The notes: generated from the sequence alone by a model not told the origin. Shown: positions 5,307-14,636, counted from the first letter of the stretch. The stretch: 20,162 bases of DNA from JBGTLW01 sp041743835 (GCA_041743835.1 JBGTLW010000139.1:1-20162); one strand, 5' to 3'. Program-made: numbers and translations.

Positions 5307-7187
5307 ATGGCGAAAAAAACAGAAAAGAAGTCCACCCGCAGGCCCCTCAAGAAAACCGCGACCGGGTCAGCGAAGCGCAAGCCCGCCAGCGCCGCGACCC
5401 GCTCGCCACGCAAGCGTAAACCCGCGGCCAGCAAACTCACCCTCGCCCACGTGACCCACGAGGCGGTCGAGCAGCTTGGTGGGATCGGCGCGGTGCTCGA
5501 GGGGCTGATGCTCTCCCCCGCGTACCAGCGCCGCGTCGGACGTTCCATCCTCATCGGCCCGACCTCCACGTCTGTCCAGGCCGATCCGGCGACCCGCCTC
5601 GGCGAGCACGGCACGGTGCTCTACTCATCGGTCGATGGGATCGACACGCTCGGGCTGGCCCAGCGCTTCCAACTCGTGGAGTGGGCGTTTAACGTCGCGA
5701 TCGTGTATGGCAAACGCAAATACGATCGGCCCGGCGAGAGCAGACGCGGCGAGGCGGAGGTCATCCTCATCGACGTCTTCCGACCCAACACCGACCGCCT
5801 CGGCGTCTTCAAGCTCAAGCTGTGGGAGATGTTCGGCCTCGACAGCCAGCGCTACGAGCATAGCTGGGACTACGAGGAGTACGTCAGGCTCGCCGAGCCA
5901 GCCTTCCATGCGCTGCGTGCGCTGCTGGGCCAGCGCGACCTGCCGTGCGTCGTCTTTGCCCACGAGTACATGGGCATGCCCACCGCCCTTGCGACCATCC
6001 TCGAAGGCGGCGATGACTTCCGCACCGTCTTCCACGCCCACGAATGCTCCACCGCACGCCACCTGGTCGAGCACCACCCGGGGCACGACACGATGTTCTA
6101 CAACGTGCTCAAGCAGGCCCGGCAGCAGGGCAGGTTCGTCGAGGATGAGTTCCCCGGCGTCGATCATCACCTGCGTCACGCGCTGATCTCAAAGGCGCAC
6201 CTGTGTGACGGCGTCATCGCGGTAGGCGACCACACCGGCGATGAGTTGCGATTCCTCAACGCGGCGCTGAGCCGAAAGCCCATCGACACGGTTTACAACG
6301 GCCTGCCCGCGATGAAGGTCACCGCCACCAGCAAGAACCGAAGCCGCAACATGCTGCTGGACTACGCCGAGCAACTGCTCGGCTACCGCCCGGATGTGCT
6401 GATGACCCACGTCACCCGGCCGGTGATCTCCAAGGCGCTGTGGCGTGACCTCCGCATCTGCCACGAGCTCGATACACGTCTGGCCGCGGAGGGCAAGAAG
6501 GCTGTGCTGTTCATCCTCACCAGCGCGGGCGGGAAACGCCGACCGCAGGACGTGCTGGCGATGGAACGCGACTATGGCTGGCCACGCACGCACCGCCACG
6601 GCTACCCCGACCTGGTCGGTCCCGAGGCCGACATCGATGGCATGATCCAGCCGTTCAACAAGAACCACCCGAACGTGCAGGTGGTGCTGGTCAACCAGTT
6701 CGGCTGGGACCGTGCGCGGATCGGACAACGCCTGCCCGCGAAGATGGACATGGCCGACCTCCGCCGCGCGACGGACGTGGAGATCGGCACGGCCTGCTAC
6801 GAACCGTTTGGCATCAGCCCGCTCGAACCGCTTGGCGCGGGGGCTATCTGCGTCATCTCCAGCGTCTGCGGCTGCGAGAACTTTGTCCGCCACGTCACCA
6901 AGGCCAAGCCCACGCCCAACGTGCTCTCCGCAGACTTCACCACGCTGCCGCACCCACTTACCATCGACCAGCTCAAGGCGATGGACTCGCATCAGCGCGA
7001 TCAGATCGAAGCGGCCGAGTGCGCACGCGTGGCTGATGAACTGATGGCCAGGCTGCCCTTCACCGCGGCGCAGCGCACGCGAATGATCGCGTCGGGGCAG
7101 GCGCTGGTCGGGAAGATGGGCTGGGACCAGGTCTGCGATGAGGCGCTGCTCCCCATGCTCGATCGCATCTGTGGTAACGGGAGGTAG
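5307..7187 (+). CDS. Glycogen-synthase-like glycosyltransferase with basic N-terminal tail
   Basis: This 626-residue GT-B-type glycosyltransferase is most like glycogen/starch synthases. Supporting motifs are TVFHAHEC around 240-247 with His and Glu positions typical of the N-terminal lobe; THVTRPVISK, which fits the Arg/Lys donor-phosphate pair; and EPFGISPLE, an E-x7-E motif at Glu499 and Glu507. The stretch around 250-295 (FYNVLKQ...CDGVIAVGDHTGDEL) recalls animal/fungal-type GT3 synthases more than bacterial GlgA. Residues 1-45 are rich in Lys, Arg, Ala, Pro and Ser, like histone H1 tails. The ATG at 5307 was preferred over a TTG at 5295 because GAGG lies six bases before it. Donor and acceptor cannot be read from sequence; an alpha-glucan synthase is the best guess. 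Neighbours give no pathway context. Confidence 0.8.
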   Translation: MAKKTEKKSTRRPLKKTATGSAKRKPASAATRSPRKRKPAASKLTLAHVTHEAVEQLGGIGAVLEGLMLSPAYQRRVGRSILIGPTSTSVQADPATRLGEHGTVLYSSVDGIDTLGLAQRFQLVEWAFNVAIVYGKRKYDRPGESRRGEAEVILIDVFRPNTDRLGVFKLKLWEMFGLDSQRYEHSWDYEEYVRLAEPAFHALRALLGQRDLPCVVFAHEYMGMPTALATILEGGDDFRTVFHAHECSTARHLVEHHPGHDTMFYNVLKQARQQGRFVEDEFPGVDHHLRHALISKAHLCDGVIAVGDHTGDELRFLNAALSRKPIDTVYNGLPAMKVTATSKNRSRNMLLDYAEQLLGYRPDVLMTHVTRPVISKALWRDLRICHELDTRLAAEGKKAVLFILTSAGGKRRPQDVLAMERDYGWPRTHRHGYPDLVGPEADIDGMIQPFNKNHPNVQVVLVNQFGWDRARIGQRLPAKMDMADLRRATDVEIGTACYEPFGISPLEPLGAGAICVISSVCGCENFVRHVTKAKPTPNVLSADFTTLPHPLTIDQLKAMDSHQRDQIEAAECARVADELMARLPFTAAQRTRMIASGQALVGKMGWDQVCDEALLPMLDRICGNGR

Positions 7188-7229
7188 CAGCCGGGCTCAT
7201 GCAGACGAATCCTCCCGCCATGTTCAACA

Positions 7230-7235
7230 TAGAAT
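7230..7235 (+). promoter_or_regulatory. -10-like TAGAAT box six bases before the kinase ATG
   Basis: TAGAAT matches five of six -10 consensus positions. With six bases between it and the ATG, transcription would begin at the A of the start codon. The spacer GACCTT offers no ribosome binding site. No -35 is obvious. Confidence 0.45.
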
Positions 7236-7241
7236 GACCTT

Positions 7242-8885
7242 ATGCCGCGTTTGCCTCGGATGAGACTGGCCAGCAAGTGTCAATACACCATCGCGCTGGC
7301 GATCGCGTTGATGATCGCCTCGGCCGCGTGGATTCTGATGGCCCGGCTCAATGAACTCGCGGAAGATCAGCCCCGTCGCCGGGCACAGGACCTGGCGCAA
7401 GCCATGATCGACGGCCAACTCGGTGGGGCTGGTGTCCTGGATGGTGCGCCCTTCGCTCTGCCCGCTGCCGCGAAAGAATCGTCCATCCAAATCACACTGC
7501 TGCAACGCGGGCAGTTCGAGTCCGCTGCCGAAAACGACCCCTTTCTGACCCAGGCAATCGAACGCTTCACGCTTCGGCGTGATGCGAAGGATGCGTTCAT
7601 CAAAGCCAGCGATGCGGAGGGCAACCCGTACTACCGCTACGCCCGCGCCATTCGGCTCGGGGACGCCGAGCGCTCGCCAAGTGCCCATGGCACAGGCCCG
7701 CGAGGCACCCCGCGTCAAACGGAGGCACCCCCTGCCGCCCCACCCGTCAGCGTGACCGCCGCCCCGCTCGAGATGGTGCTGCTGGTGCAACTCCGCGATG
7801 AGGAGGCGGATCGAAGGGCGGCCCTCAACGCGATCTACCTCGGCGCGGCCGGGCTGTCCGCGGCCCTGGTCGGGGCTCTGGCGTTCTGGCTCATCGTGAC
7901 GCGCATCGTGCTCACGCCGATCCGCCTGCTCACCGGCTATGCCGAGCGCGTGTACCAGGGCGAGTCGAACCTGCGCGCGGAGATCCACACCGGGGACGAG
8001 TTCCAAAAGCTCGCCGAGATGTTCAACGACATGCTCGACCGCGCCCGGAAGAATGAGGCCGAGTTGCGCTCGCTGAACAAAGGCCTGGACCTGCGGCTGG
8101 GTGAACTGGCGGAGTCCAACGTCGCGCTCTACGAGGCGAATAAAGTCAAGGGCGAGTTCCTCGCCAACGTGTCGCACGAGCTGCGTACGCCGCTGAACTC
8201 CATCGCGGGCTTCGCGGAGGTGCTGCGTGACACGCTCGATGGGTCGGACCCCGTGGATGAGAAGCGTCGGCGATACGCACAGAACATCATCACGTCATCC
8301 AAGCAACTGCTGGAGCTCATCAACGATCTGCTGGACCTTGCGAAGATCGAGGCGGGCCGGCTGGAACTGCGGGTTGGGCCGGTGAGCCTGGCCGATACGT
8401 GTGAAGGGCTGGTAACACTGATCCGACCGATGGCGGAGAAGCGGCGGGTCCGTCTGCGGCTCAAGGTCGCGCCCAACCTCCCGCTGGTCGAGACCGACGC
8501 CGGCCGGCTCCAGCAGATCCTCTTCAACTTCCTGTCGAATGCGGTGAAGTTCACCCCGGCCGAGGGCGTGGTCACGCTGCAAGCGTCGCGGGTCGAGAGC
8601 ACCACCACCACGCCGGGGTCGGTTCGCATCTCGGTCAGCGACACCGGGCCGGGCATCGACCCAGCGGATCATCAGCGCATCTTCGAGAAGTTCACACAGA
8701 TCGACGCATCCGCCACGCGCGCTCAAGGGGGCACCGGGCTGGGGCTGACGATCTGCCGCGACCTTTCGGACCTGCTCGGCGGCACGATCGATGTCGAATC
8801 CGCGAAGGGACACGGGGCGACCTTCATCCTGACGATCCCGCTTTCGATCAAGGCCCGCAGTGTGCCGTTGATGCCTGAGGGATAA
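7242..8885 (+). CDS. Membrane-bound sensor histidine kinase
   Basis: The 547-residue protein has the full layout of a class I sensor kinase. Membrane segments at about 14-34 and 196-220 enclose an extracytoplasmic sensor of about 160 residues. A HAMP linker follows (about 219-272), then a short helical linker and HisKA with phospho-acceptor His312 in NVSHELRTPLNS. The HATPase domain has the N box LQQILFNFLSNAVKF (about 422-436), SDTGPGID, FEKF and GGTGLGL. The outer part of the sensor ends in a Pro/Gly/Ala-rich stretch (145-170). Its DAEGNPYYRYARAIR segment recalls DUF3365/Tll0287-like sensors, but no CxxCH haem motif is present. No response regulator is adjacent, so it is an orphan kinase here and its signal is unknown. 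The start has no Shine-Dalgarno but a TAGAAT box six bases upstream. Confidence 0.93.
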   Translation: MPRLPRMRLASKCQYTIALAIALMIASAAWILMARLNELAEDQPRRRAQDLAQAMIDGQLGGAGVLDGAPFALPAAAKESSIQITLLQRGQFESAAENDPFLTQAIERFTLRRDAKDAFIKASDAEGNPYYRYARAIRLGDAERSPSAHGTGPRGTPRQTEAPPAAPPVSVTAAPLEMVLLVQLRDEEADRRAALNAIYLGAAGLSAALVGALAFWLIVTRIVLTPIRLLTGYAERVYQGESNLRAEIHTGDEFQKLAEMFNDMLDRARKNEAELRSLNKGLDLRLGELAESNVALYEANKVKGEFLANVSHELRTPLNSIAGFAEVLRDTLDGSDPVDEKRRRYAQNIITSSKQLLELINDLLDLAKIEAGRLELRVGPVSLADTCEGLVTLIRPMAEKRRVRLRLKVAPNLPLVETDAGRLQQILFNFLSNAVKFTPAEGVVTLQASRVESTTTTPGSVRISVSDTGPGIDPADHQRIFEKFTQIDASATRAQGGTGLGLTICRDLSDLLGGTIDVESAKGHGATFILTIPLSIKARSVPLMPEG

Positions 8886-8978
8886 TCGCACCACCCCTTT
8901 GTAGGCAAGCCATATCCTGCGTCAACTGGTTCCGCAGTGGTGCTGGCAACGCTGGCGTTTCTGCCGCCTGCGTCGGCC

Positions 8979-8998
8979 CCGCCTCGGGGACGAGGCGG
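8979..8998. terminator. Hairpin in the convergent gap after the histidine kinase
   Basis: CCGCCTCG (8979-8986) pairs with CGAGGCGG (8991-8998) around a four-base loop. It lies between the stop of the kinase (+) and the stop of the hydrolase (-), where a two-way terminator is expected. There is no T tract, so it could equally be a dispersed GC-rich hairpin repeat. Confidence 0.4.
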
Positions 8999-9017
8999 CT
9001 CTGACGGGAAGCGATCC

Positions 9018-9995
9018 TCAGTTTGTTGGCGGGAGCCCCAGGAAGGCCCGGATCGGGCCGAACGCGGAGTCGGGTTCCAGCAACAGGAAGAAGTGGTCGC
9101 CCGGAACTTCAACGAAGGTGAACGCCTTGAGCCGGGACTCCAGCGTCCCGGCACGCAGGCGCGCGTGCTCGATGTTGACGCGGTCGTCTGCCACACCGTT
9201 GATCATCAGCACCGGCAGACTCTCAGGCACCGCGTTGACCAGGCTTTGGCGTGGTGACAGCGCGAGGCTGATGAGCTGCCGGTAAGCATCGGGCTGCCGC
9301 CCGACCATGCGGAACGCGGCCTGCGCCCCATCGGATAAACCGAGGAGTGTCGGCCAATGCGGCTTAAAGCCCAGGCGTGCCTCCGCATCCACCAGCATGT
9401 CCTCGACATACCCCGGCGAACCCTCGCGCCAACTCGCACGCCAGGCGGGGGCAAGCAGGATCACCTCGGGCAGGTGCCGGCTGATCAACTCCACATGGCT
9501 TTGCATCAGCCCGCCATCGCCGTGCAGATAGATGACCACCGCCGTCTTGTCGTCCGCGCCTTGCGGCACCACCATCAGGTACTGCCCGGCCTGCGTCGCC
9601 TCGTCGGCAAAACTGAACGCCAAGGGAGTCGGGATATCCTTCCACCCCGCGTCCTGTTCCATCTCTTCGTAGATCGCCTTGAGCTGCGGACCCAGCGCCT
9701 TGCGTTGCGCTTCCGTCACGCGGCCATGCGTCAGCCCGAACTCAAGCCCCAGCTCCACCAGCACGCGTTCCTTGGTTGAGCCGAGCATCGGGCGGAAACG
9801 CGAATAAAACCCGCGCAGGTCATTGGGCGGCTTGTACGCCGGTGGCGGGGAACTGGTTTTGAACTCGTGCAGGGCGATGGTGCGTGTGGCCGTCGCATTG
9901 CCATCGGCCTGCGGTCCTTGGCCGGCACCCGAAAGCAGGGCGACCGTCAGCATCACCAGCACGAAAGCAGCGACATGTCGTACCGGATCACGCAC
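9018..9995 (-). CDS. Secreted alpha/beta-hydrolase
   Basis: This is a 325-residue serine hydrolase with an N-terminal export signal (hydrophobic core about 8-22, small residues following). The fold is shown by VVIYLHGDGG at 153-162 (oxyanion-hole loop), nucleophile elbow GLSDG with Ser221, an acid in INGVADD (Asp270 or Asp271) and His301 in VPGDHFFLLL, in the order expected for alpha/beta-hydrolases. About 100 residues between the signal and the catalytic domain are unassigned. The closest general type is the esterase/dienelactone-hydrolase-like group; the substrate is unknown. The start is a GTG with GGAG five bases upstream. It begins 39 bases after the citrate synthase stop on the same strand and is probably co-transcribed with it, although no metabolic link is evident. 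Confidence 0.85.
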   Translation of the reverse strand: MRDPVRHVAAFVLVMLTVALLSGAGQGPQADGNATATRTIALHEFKTSSPPPAYKPPNDLRGFYSRFRPMLGSTKERVLVELGLEFGLTHGRVTEAQRKALGPQLKAIYEEMEQDAGWKDIPTPLAFSFADEATQAGQYLMVVPQGADDKTAVVIYLHGDGGLMQSHVELISRHLPEVILLAPAWRASWREGSPGYVEDMLVDAEARLGFKPHWPTLLGLSDGAQAAFRMVGRQPDAYRQLISLALSPRQSLVNAVPESLPVLMINGVADDRVNIEHARLRAGTLESRLKAFTFVEVPGDHFFLLLEPDSAFGPIRAFLGLPPTN

Positions 9996-10034
9996 ACGAT
10001 CTCCACGAAAGCTTGAATCGGAAGTAGCCGCGGG

Positions 10035-11330
<1,296 letters not shown>

Positions 11331-11399
11331 GTCAGAGGGTTCCCACAATCACACGCGGGGGTCAGTTTGTCAGAGTTGGAAGCCCGGCCTTGTAGTGTA

Positions 11400-11427
11400 G
11401 GGGCTGGGTTCATGCTACGCCAGCCCC
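11400..11427. promoter_or_regulatory. Inverted repeat upstream of gltA
   Basis: GGGGCTGG (11400-11407) and CCAGCCCC (11420-11427) form perfect 8-base arms around a 12-base spacer. It lies between the atpA terminator and gltA, immediately upstream of a minus-strand TACACT that could be a -10 element. It could be an operator overlapping the gltA promoter or an accessory terminator stem. Confidence 0.35.
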
Positions 11428-11454
11428 ACGGTGGTGCCGCGTGCTCCACCCATC

Positions 11455-11487
11455 AAAAAACCCCGCGACCTGACGGCCACGGGGTTT
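11455..11487 (-). terminator. Intrinsic terminator of the ATP synthase operon
   Basis: Read on the minus strand, an 8-base stem (AAACCCCG with CGGGGTTT) with partial inner pairing is followed directly by a run of six T residues. It starts about 23 bases past the atpA stop. This is the clearest intrinsic terminator in the window and marks the end of the atp operon. Confidence 0.85.
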
Positions 11488-11509
11488 GGTGGAAAGTTAA
11501 GGATCGTGC

Positions 11510-13051
11510 TCAGGCGGTGTACGCGGCCTTGAAGTCGGCGATCGCGGTCTTGAACGCATCGCCCAGGCCGTCCGGCTTGAAGCTCTGGGCGGTGATCAGC
11601 CGGTCACGCAGGGCTTTCTGCGGCCCCTTGAAGTGCTCGACCAAGGCGGTGGCAAAGGCGTTGACCTTATTCACCGGCAGGTTGTCCAGATAGCCATTGG
11701 AACCGGCGAAGATCTGGATGACCTGATCGATCACGTCCATCGGCACATACTGCCCCTGCTTGAGCAGCTCAACCATGCGGGCGCCGCGGTCCAACTGCTT
11801 CTGCGTGGCGGGGTCCAGGTCGGTGCCGAGCTGGGCGAAGGCCTCCAACTCGCGGTAGGCCGCGAGGTCCAGACGCAGCGAGCCGGCCACTTCTTTCATG
11901 GCCTTGATCTGTGCGTTACCACCGACGCGCGACACGGAGATGCCCACGTTGATGGCGGGCCGCACACCCGCGAAGAACAGCTCGGGTTCGAGGTAGATCT
12001 GGCCGTCGGTGATGGAGATGACGTTGGTCGGGATGTAAGCCGAGACGTCGCCTTCCTGGGTTTCAATGATGGGAAGTGCCGTGAGCGACCCGCCGCCGTT
12101 GGCGTCGGAGAGTTTGGTCGCGCGTTCGAGCAGGCGGGAGTGGAGGTAGAACACGTCGCCGGGGTAGGCTTCGCGGCCGGGCGGGCGGCGGAGCAGCAGC
12201 GACAGTTCACGGTAGGCCGCGGCCTGCTTGGACAGGTCGTCATACACAACCAGCGTGTGCTTGCCGTTCCACATGAAATACTCGGCCATGGACGTGCCGG
12301 CGTACGGCGCGATGTACTGCATGGGTGCGGGGTCGGAAGCGCCAGCGACGATGACCGTCGTGTAATCCATCGCACCGTTGGCACGCAGTGCTTCCACGAC
12401 ACCCGCGACGGTCGATTCTTTCTGGCCCACCGCGATGTAGAAGCAGTACACCGGGCTGCCGCCCTCCTGGTGGGTGCGCTTCTGGTTGATGATGGCGTCG
12501 ATGGCGACGGCGGTCTTGCCGGTCTTGCGGTCGCCGATGATCAGCTCACGCTGGCCCCGGCCGACGGGGATCATCGAGTCCACAGCCTTGACGCCGAACT
12601 GCATCGGCTCCTTCACCGGCTGCCGCTTGGCGATGCCGGGGGCGATGATGTCCACCTTGCGGCTCTCGCTGGACTGGATCGGGCCCTTGCCGTCGATCGG
12701 CTCGCCCAGCGCGTTGACCACGCGGCCCAGCACGCCCTCGCCGACAGGCACCGACAGCAGGTCGCCCGTGGTGCGGACCTGCGAACCCTCTTGGATCTGG
12801 AGGTAGTCGCCGAGGATGACCGCGCCGACGATATCCTGCTCCAGGTTCATCACCTGCCCGAAGACCTTCTTGCCCTCGCCGAGGTCGAACTCAAGCATCT
12901 CGCCAGCCATCGCCTTGGACAGGCCATAGACGCGTGCGATGCCGTCGCCGACCTCGACCACGGTGCCGACCTGGGAGACCTCAAGTTCCGAGCCGAAGCG
13001 CTCGATCTCGGCCTTGATGACGCTTGTGATTTCATCGGTGTTCAGTTTCAT
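11510..13051 (-). CDS. atpA: F-type ATP synthase subunit alpha
   Basis: Subunit alpha forms the F1 hexamer with beta and holds the non-catalytic nucleotide sites. The 513-residue product equals the E. coli length. It shows the P-loop GDRKTGKT at 173-180, the arginine finger Arg375 in SVSRVGGNAQIK, the PIIETQEGDVSAYIPTNVIS segment from 327 to 346, and the beta-barrel N-terminus with VGDGIARVYGL. The ATG at 13051 was chosen because it gives the family N-terminus MKLNTDEITSVIK; the frame further upstream reads through a GGCC-rich tandem repeat. It is the last gene of the atp cluster. Gamma, beta and epsilon, which usually follow alpha, do not: gamma is at the far end of the cluster, and beta and epsilon are outside the window. 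Confidence 0.98.
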   Translation of the reverse strand: MKLNTDEITSVIKAEIERFGSELEVSQVGTVVEVGDGIARVYGLSKAMAGEMLEFDLGEGKKVFGQVMNLEQDIVGAVILGDYLQIQEGSQVRTTGDLLSVPVGEGVLGRVVNALGEPIDGKGPIQSSESRKVDIIAPGIAKRQPVKEPMQFGVKAVDSMIPVGRGQRELIIGDRKTGKTAVAIDAIINQKRTHQEGGSPVYCFYIAVGQKESTVAGVVEALRANGAMDYTTVIVAGASDPAPMQYIAPYAGTSMAEYFMWNGKHTLVVYDDLSKQAAAYRELSLLLRRPPGREAYPGDVFYLHSRLLERATKLSDANGGGSLTALPIIETQEGDVSAYIPTNVISITDGQIYLEPELFFAGVRPAINVGISVSRVGGNAQIKAMKEVAGSLRLDLAAYRELEAFAQLGTDLDPATQKQLDRGARMVELLKQGQYVPMDVIDQVIQIFAGSNGYLDNLPVNKVNAFATALVEHFKGPQKALRDRLITAQSFKPDGLGDAFKTAIADFKAAYTA

Positions 13052-13065
13052 ATCGTTTCTCGGGA

Positions 13066-13097
13066 AGGGGCCCAGGGGCCGAGGCACCAAGGGGCCA
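13066..13097. repeat. Four tandem degenerate octamers (AGGNNCCN)
   Basis: AGGGGCCC, AGGGGCCG, AGGCACCA and AGGGGCCA lie head to tail with exact 8-base spacing. On the minus strand the unit is TGGNNCCT. The repeat fills the space between a protein-like fragment and the atpA ribosome binding region. Confidence 0.6.
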
Positions 13098-13107
13098 TGT
13101 GTTAAAG

Positions 13108-13179
13108 TCAGTCCTTACTTCGTAGCGAGCGGATCAGCCCATTGAGTACGCGTTCCACCTCGGCAATAGCATCATGCCT
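13108..13179 (-). pseudogene. C-terminal fragment of a four-helix-bundle (23S rRNA IVS-type) protein
   Basis: In the 129-base gap between atpH and atpA, one minus-strand frame reads RHDAIAEVERVLNGLIRSLR, then SKD and a TGA stop. It resembles the end of four-helix-bundle proteins of the 23S rRNA intervening-sequence family, which typically finish with a heptad-like helix containing an L-x-GLI-x-SL motif. The frame continues upstream only inside atpH, has no start codon in the gap, and its codons end in A or T more often than those of the neighbours. It is therefore best read as a remnant left by insertion or recombination. Family membership is recognised by eye on about 23 residues and could be chance. 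Confidence 0.4.
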
Positions 13180-13180
13180 T

Positions 13181-13948
13181 TCACTCGGTCCCTGCGATCC
13201 GCCGTGCCTTCTCGCGCCCGGCGTCGATGAGGTCGCGTTTCATGCGGCTAAGCTGCGTGGCAACCGAGCCGTCGATCAGTTGATCGCCGATGCGCAGCCG
13301 CAGCCCGCCGATCAGCGACTGGTCCACATACTGATGCAGCACGACCTGCTTGCCGCCCAGCGCTACGCCGATGCGCTTGGCCACATCTGAGGCGGCCGAG
13401 GCGTCCATCCGCTGCGCCACATAGGCATCGACCTCGACGATGCCCGCCTGCTCCGCGACGAGGCGGCCAAACGACGTGGTGATGCCCGCCAGCGACGCCA
13501 GCCGGCCCTTGCGGTTGAGCACGTGGAGGAACTTGTACAGCGTGTCGCTGGCCCGGCCCTTGAAGACACGGTCCAGCAGACCCGCGCGGTCTTCCCGGCT
13601 CAAAGCCCGGCTGGACAGCAACTCGATAAGGTCGCTGCGCTGCGCAAGCAACTCGGCGAGTTGTTCGACCTCCACGGTCACCTGAGACAGGCTGCCGTTC
13701 TCAGTAGCGAGCTCGTAGAGCGCGAGCGCGTACACGTCGCTGGCTTTGTCGGTGGTGAAGTTGTTGTTGGCTCTGCCGCTCACGCGGGTCTCTCCATCGG
13801 TAGCCGGCGTCAAGGCCGGCGGGTTGGTGTCGTGTGCTGATCGGTGGTCTGCTTCGTGGGCGTTGCCGTCGGGCTTTGACTCGGGCGGTTGCCCGGGGTC
13901 CGGGTCGCCCTTTCCAAACAGGCGTGACCAAAAGTTTCTGGCAGCCAT
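13181..13948 (-). CDS. atpH: F-type ATP synthase subunit delta with N-terminal extension
   Basis: Subunit delta (OSCP homologue) sits on top of F1 and ties the peripheral b stalk to alpha. The 255-residue frame contains the delta domain from about residue 66 (DKASDVYALALYELA) to the end, with the conserved C-terminal block VDQSLIGGLRLRIGDQLIDG. Residues 1-60 are an extra polar Pro/Asp/Gly/Asn-rich stretch after MAARNFWSRLFGKG. Two starts are credible: the ATG at 13948 with GAGG seven bases upstream, and an internal GTG at 13783 with GGAG upstream, which would give 200 residues, nearer the usual 175-185. The ATG was taken because it sits 39 bases after atpF with a good ribosome site. It is translated between atpF and atpA. 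Confidence 0.93.
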   Translation of the reverse strand: MAARNFWSRLFGKGDPDPGQPPESKPDGNAHEADHRSAHDTNPPALTPATDGETRVSGRANNNFTTDKASDVYALALYELATENGSLSQVTVEVEQLAELLAQRSDLIELLSSRALSREDRAGLLDRVFKGRASDTLYKFLHVLNRKGRLASLAGITTSFGRLVAEQAGIVEVDAYVAQRMDASAASDVAKRIGVALGGKQVVLHQYVDQSLIGGLRLRIGDQLIDGSVATQLSRMKRDLIDAGREKARRIAGTE

Positions 13949-13987
13949 TGCTTGCCCTCGTGGTGGGTCATGGCCCGTTGCTCTGGC

Positions 13988-14596
13988 CTAGTTGCGGTTC
14001 AGGTCGCCCAACTCCTGGAGCGACTGGTTCACCAGCGACTGCTGGTCGGCGGCGTTGAGTTGGCGGCCAAGGATCTTGCCCGCGATCTGCGTGGACAGCT
14101 CCGCGGTCTGGGCGTAAATCTCAGAGATCGCCTGCTCCTTGGCGGTACGGATCTCTGCGGCGTTACGGTCGAGGTTGGCCTTGGCGCGGGCTTCTGCTTC
14201 AGAGGCGACCTGCGCGGCGACCTGCTGAGCAGCTAGGCGTGACTCGTCGATGATCCGCTGCGCCTGCTTCTGTGCTTCCGCCAGTTGCTGCTTGTACTCG
14301 GCGAGGGTTTTCTGGGCCTCTTTCGCCGCGTCTTCTGCGGTCTGGAGGTCGCTGCGCTGCTTGGCCTCGCGTGCCTTGAGCCCGCCGAGGATCGGGGGCC
14401 AGACGAACTTGGAGAGCACGATCAGGAAGACCGTGAAGATGATGATTTTCCAGATGTATGAGCCGATGTCGAAGCTCAGCAGCCCGCCGCCGCTCGCGGC
14501 TTCACCATCAGCCGGTGCCGCCATCGCTGCGACAGGCAAGCACAGCCCCAGGGCGAGGGCGATCAGGCACGCAAAGAATTGGTTCAAACGAGGCAT
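13988..14596 (-). CDS. atpF: F-type ATP synthase subunit b
   Basis: Subunit b forms the peripheral stalk that holds F1 static against the c ring. The 202-residue protein has an N-terminal hydrophobic stretch (6-27) ending in AMAAPAD, which looks like a cleavable signal peptide, then the true membrane anchor at about 48-66 and a long charged Ala/Gln/Glu/Lys-rich helix (about 75-185). The conserved FVWPPILGGLKAREAK turn at 64-79 identifies it as b. The ATG at 14596 has AGGAG eight bases upstream, which is the basis for rejecting longer forms. A signal-peptide-like leader on b is absent from E. coli but occurs in other phyla. It lies between atpE and atpH. Confidence 0.96.
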   Translation of the reverse strand: MPRLNQFFACLIALALGLCLPVAAMAAPADGEAASGGGLLSFDIGSYIWKIIIFTVFLIVLSKFVWPPILGGLKAREAKQRSDLQTAEDAAKEAQKTLAEYKQQLAEAQKQAQRIIDESRLAAQQVAAQVASEAEARAKANLDRNAAEIRTAKEQAISEIYAQTAELSTQIAGKILGRQLNAADQQSLVNQSLQELGDLNRN

Positions 14597-14615
14597 CGTG
14601 GCTCTCCTAAAGCAT

Positions 14616-14629
14616 CGGGCTTTTGCCCG
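14616..14629 (-). repeat. Small CGGGC-TTTT-GCCCG hairpin before atpF
   Basis: Five-base arms and a four-base loop, with the same arm sequence as the two hairpins at 213-226 and 278-291. It lies 20 bases upstream of the atpF start, next to a larger hairpin at 14637-14666. Confidence 0.45.
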
Positions 14630-14636
14630 TGATAAT

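Noticed and set aside
11633..13105. 490-codon plus-strand open frame opposite atpA
   Set aside because: Low-complexity His/Asp/Val-rich antisense shadow; atpA is unambiguous on the minus strand.
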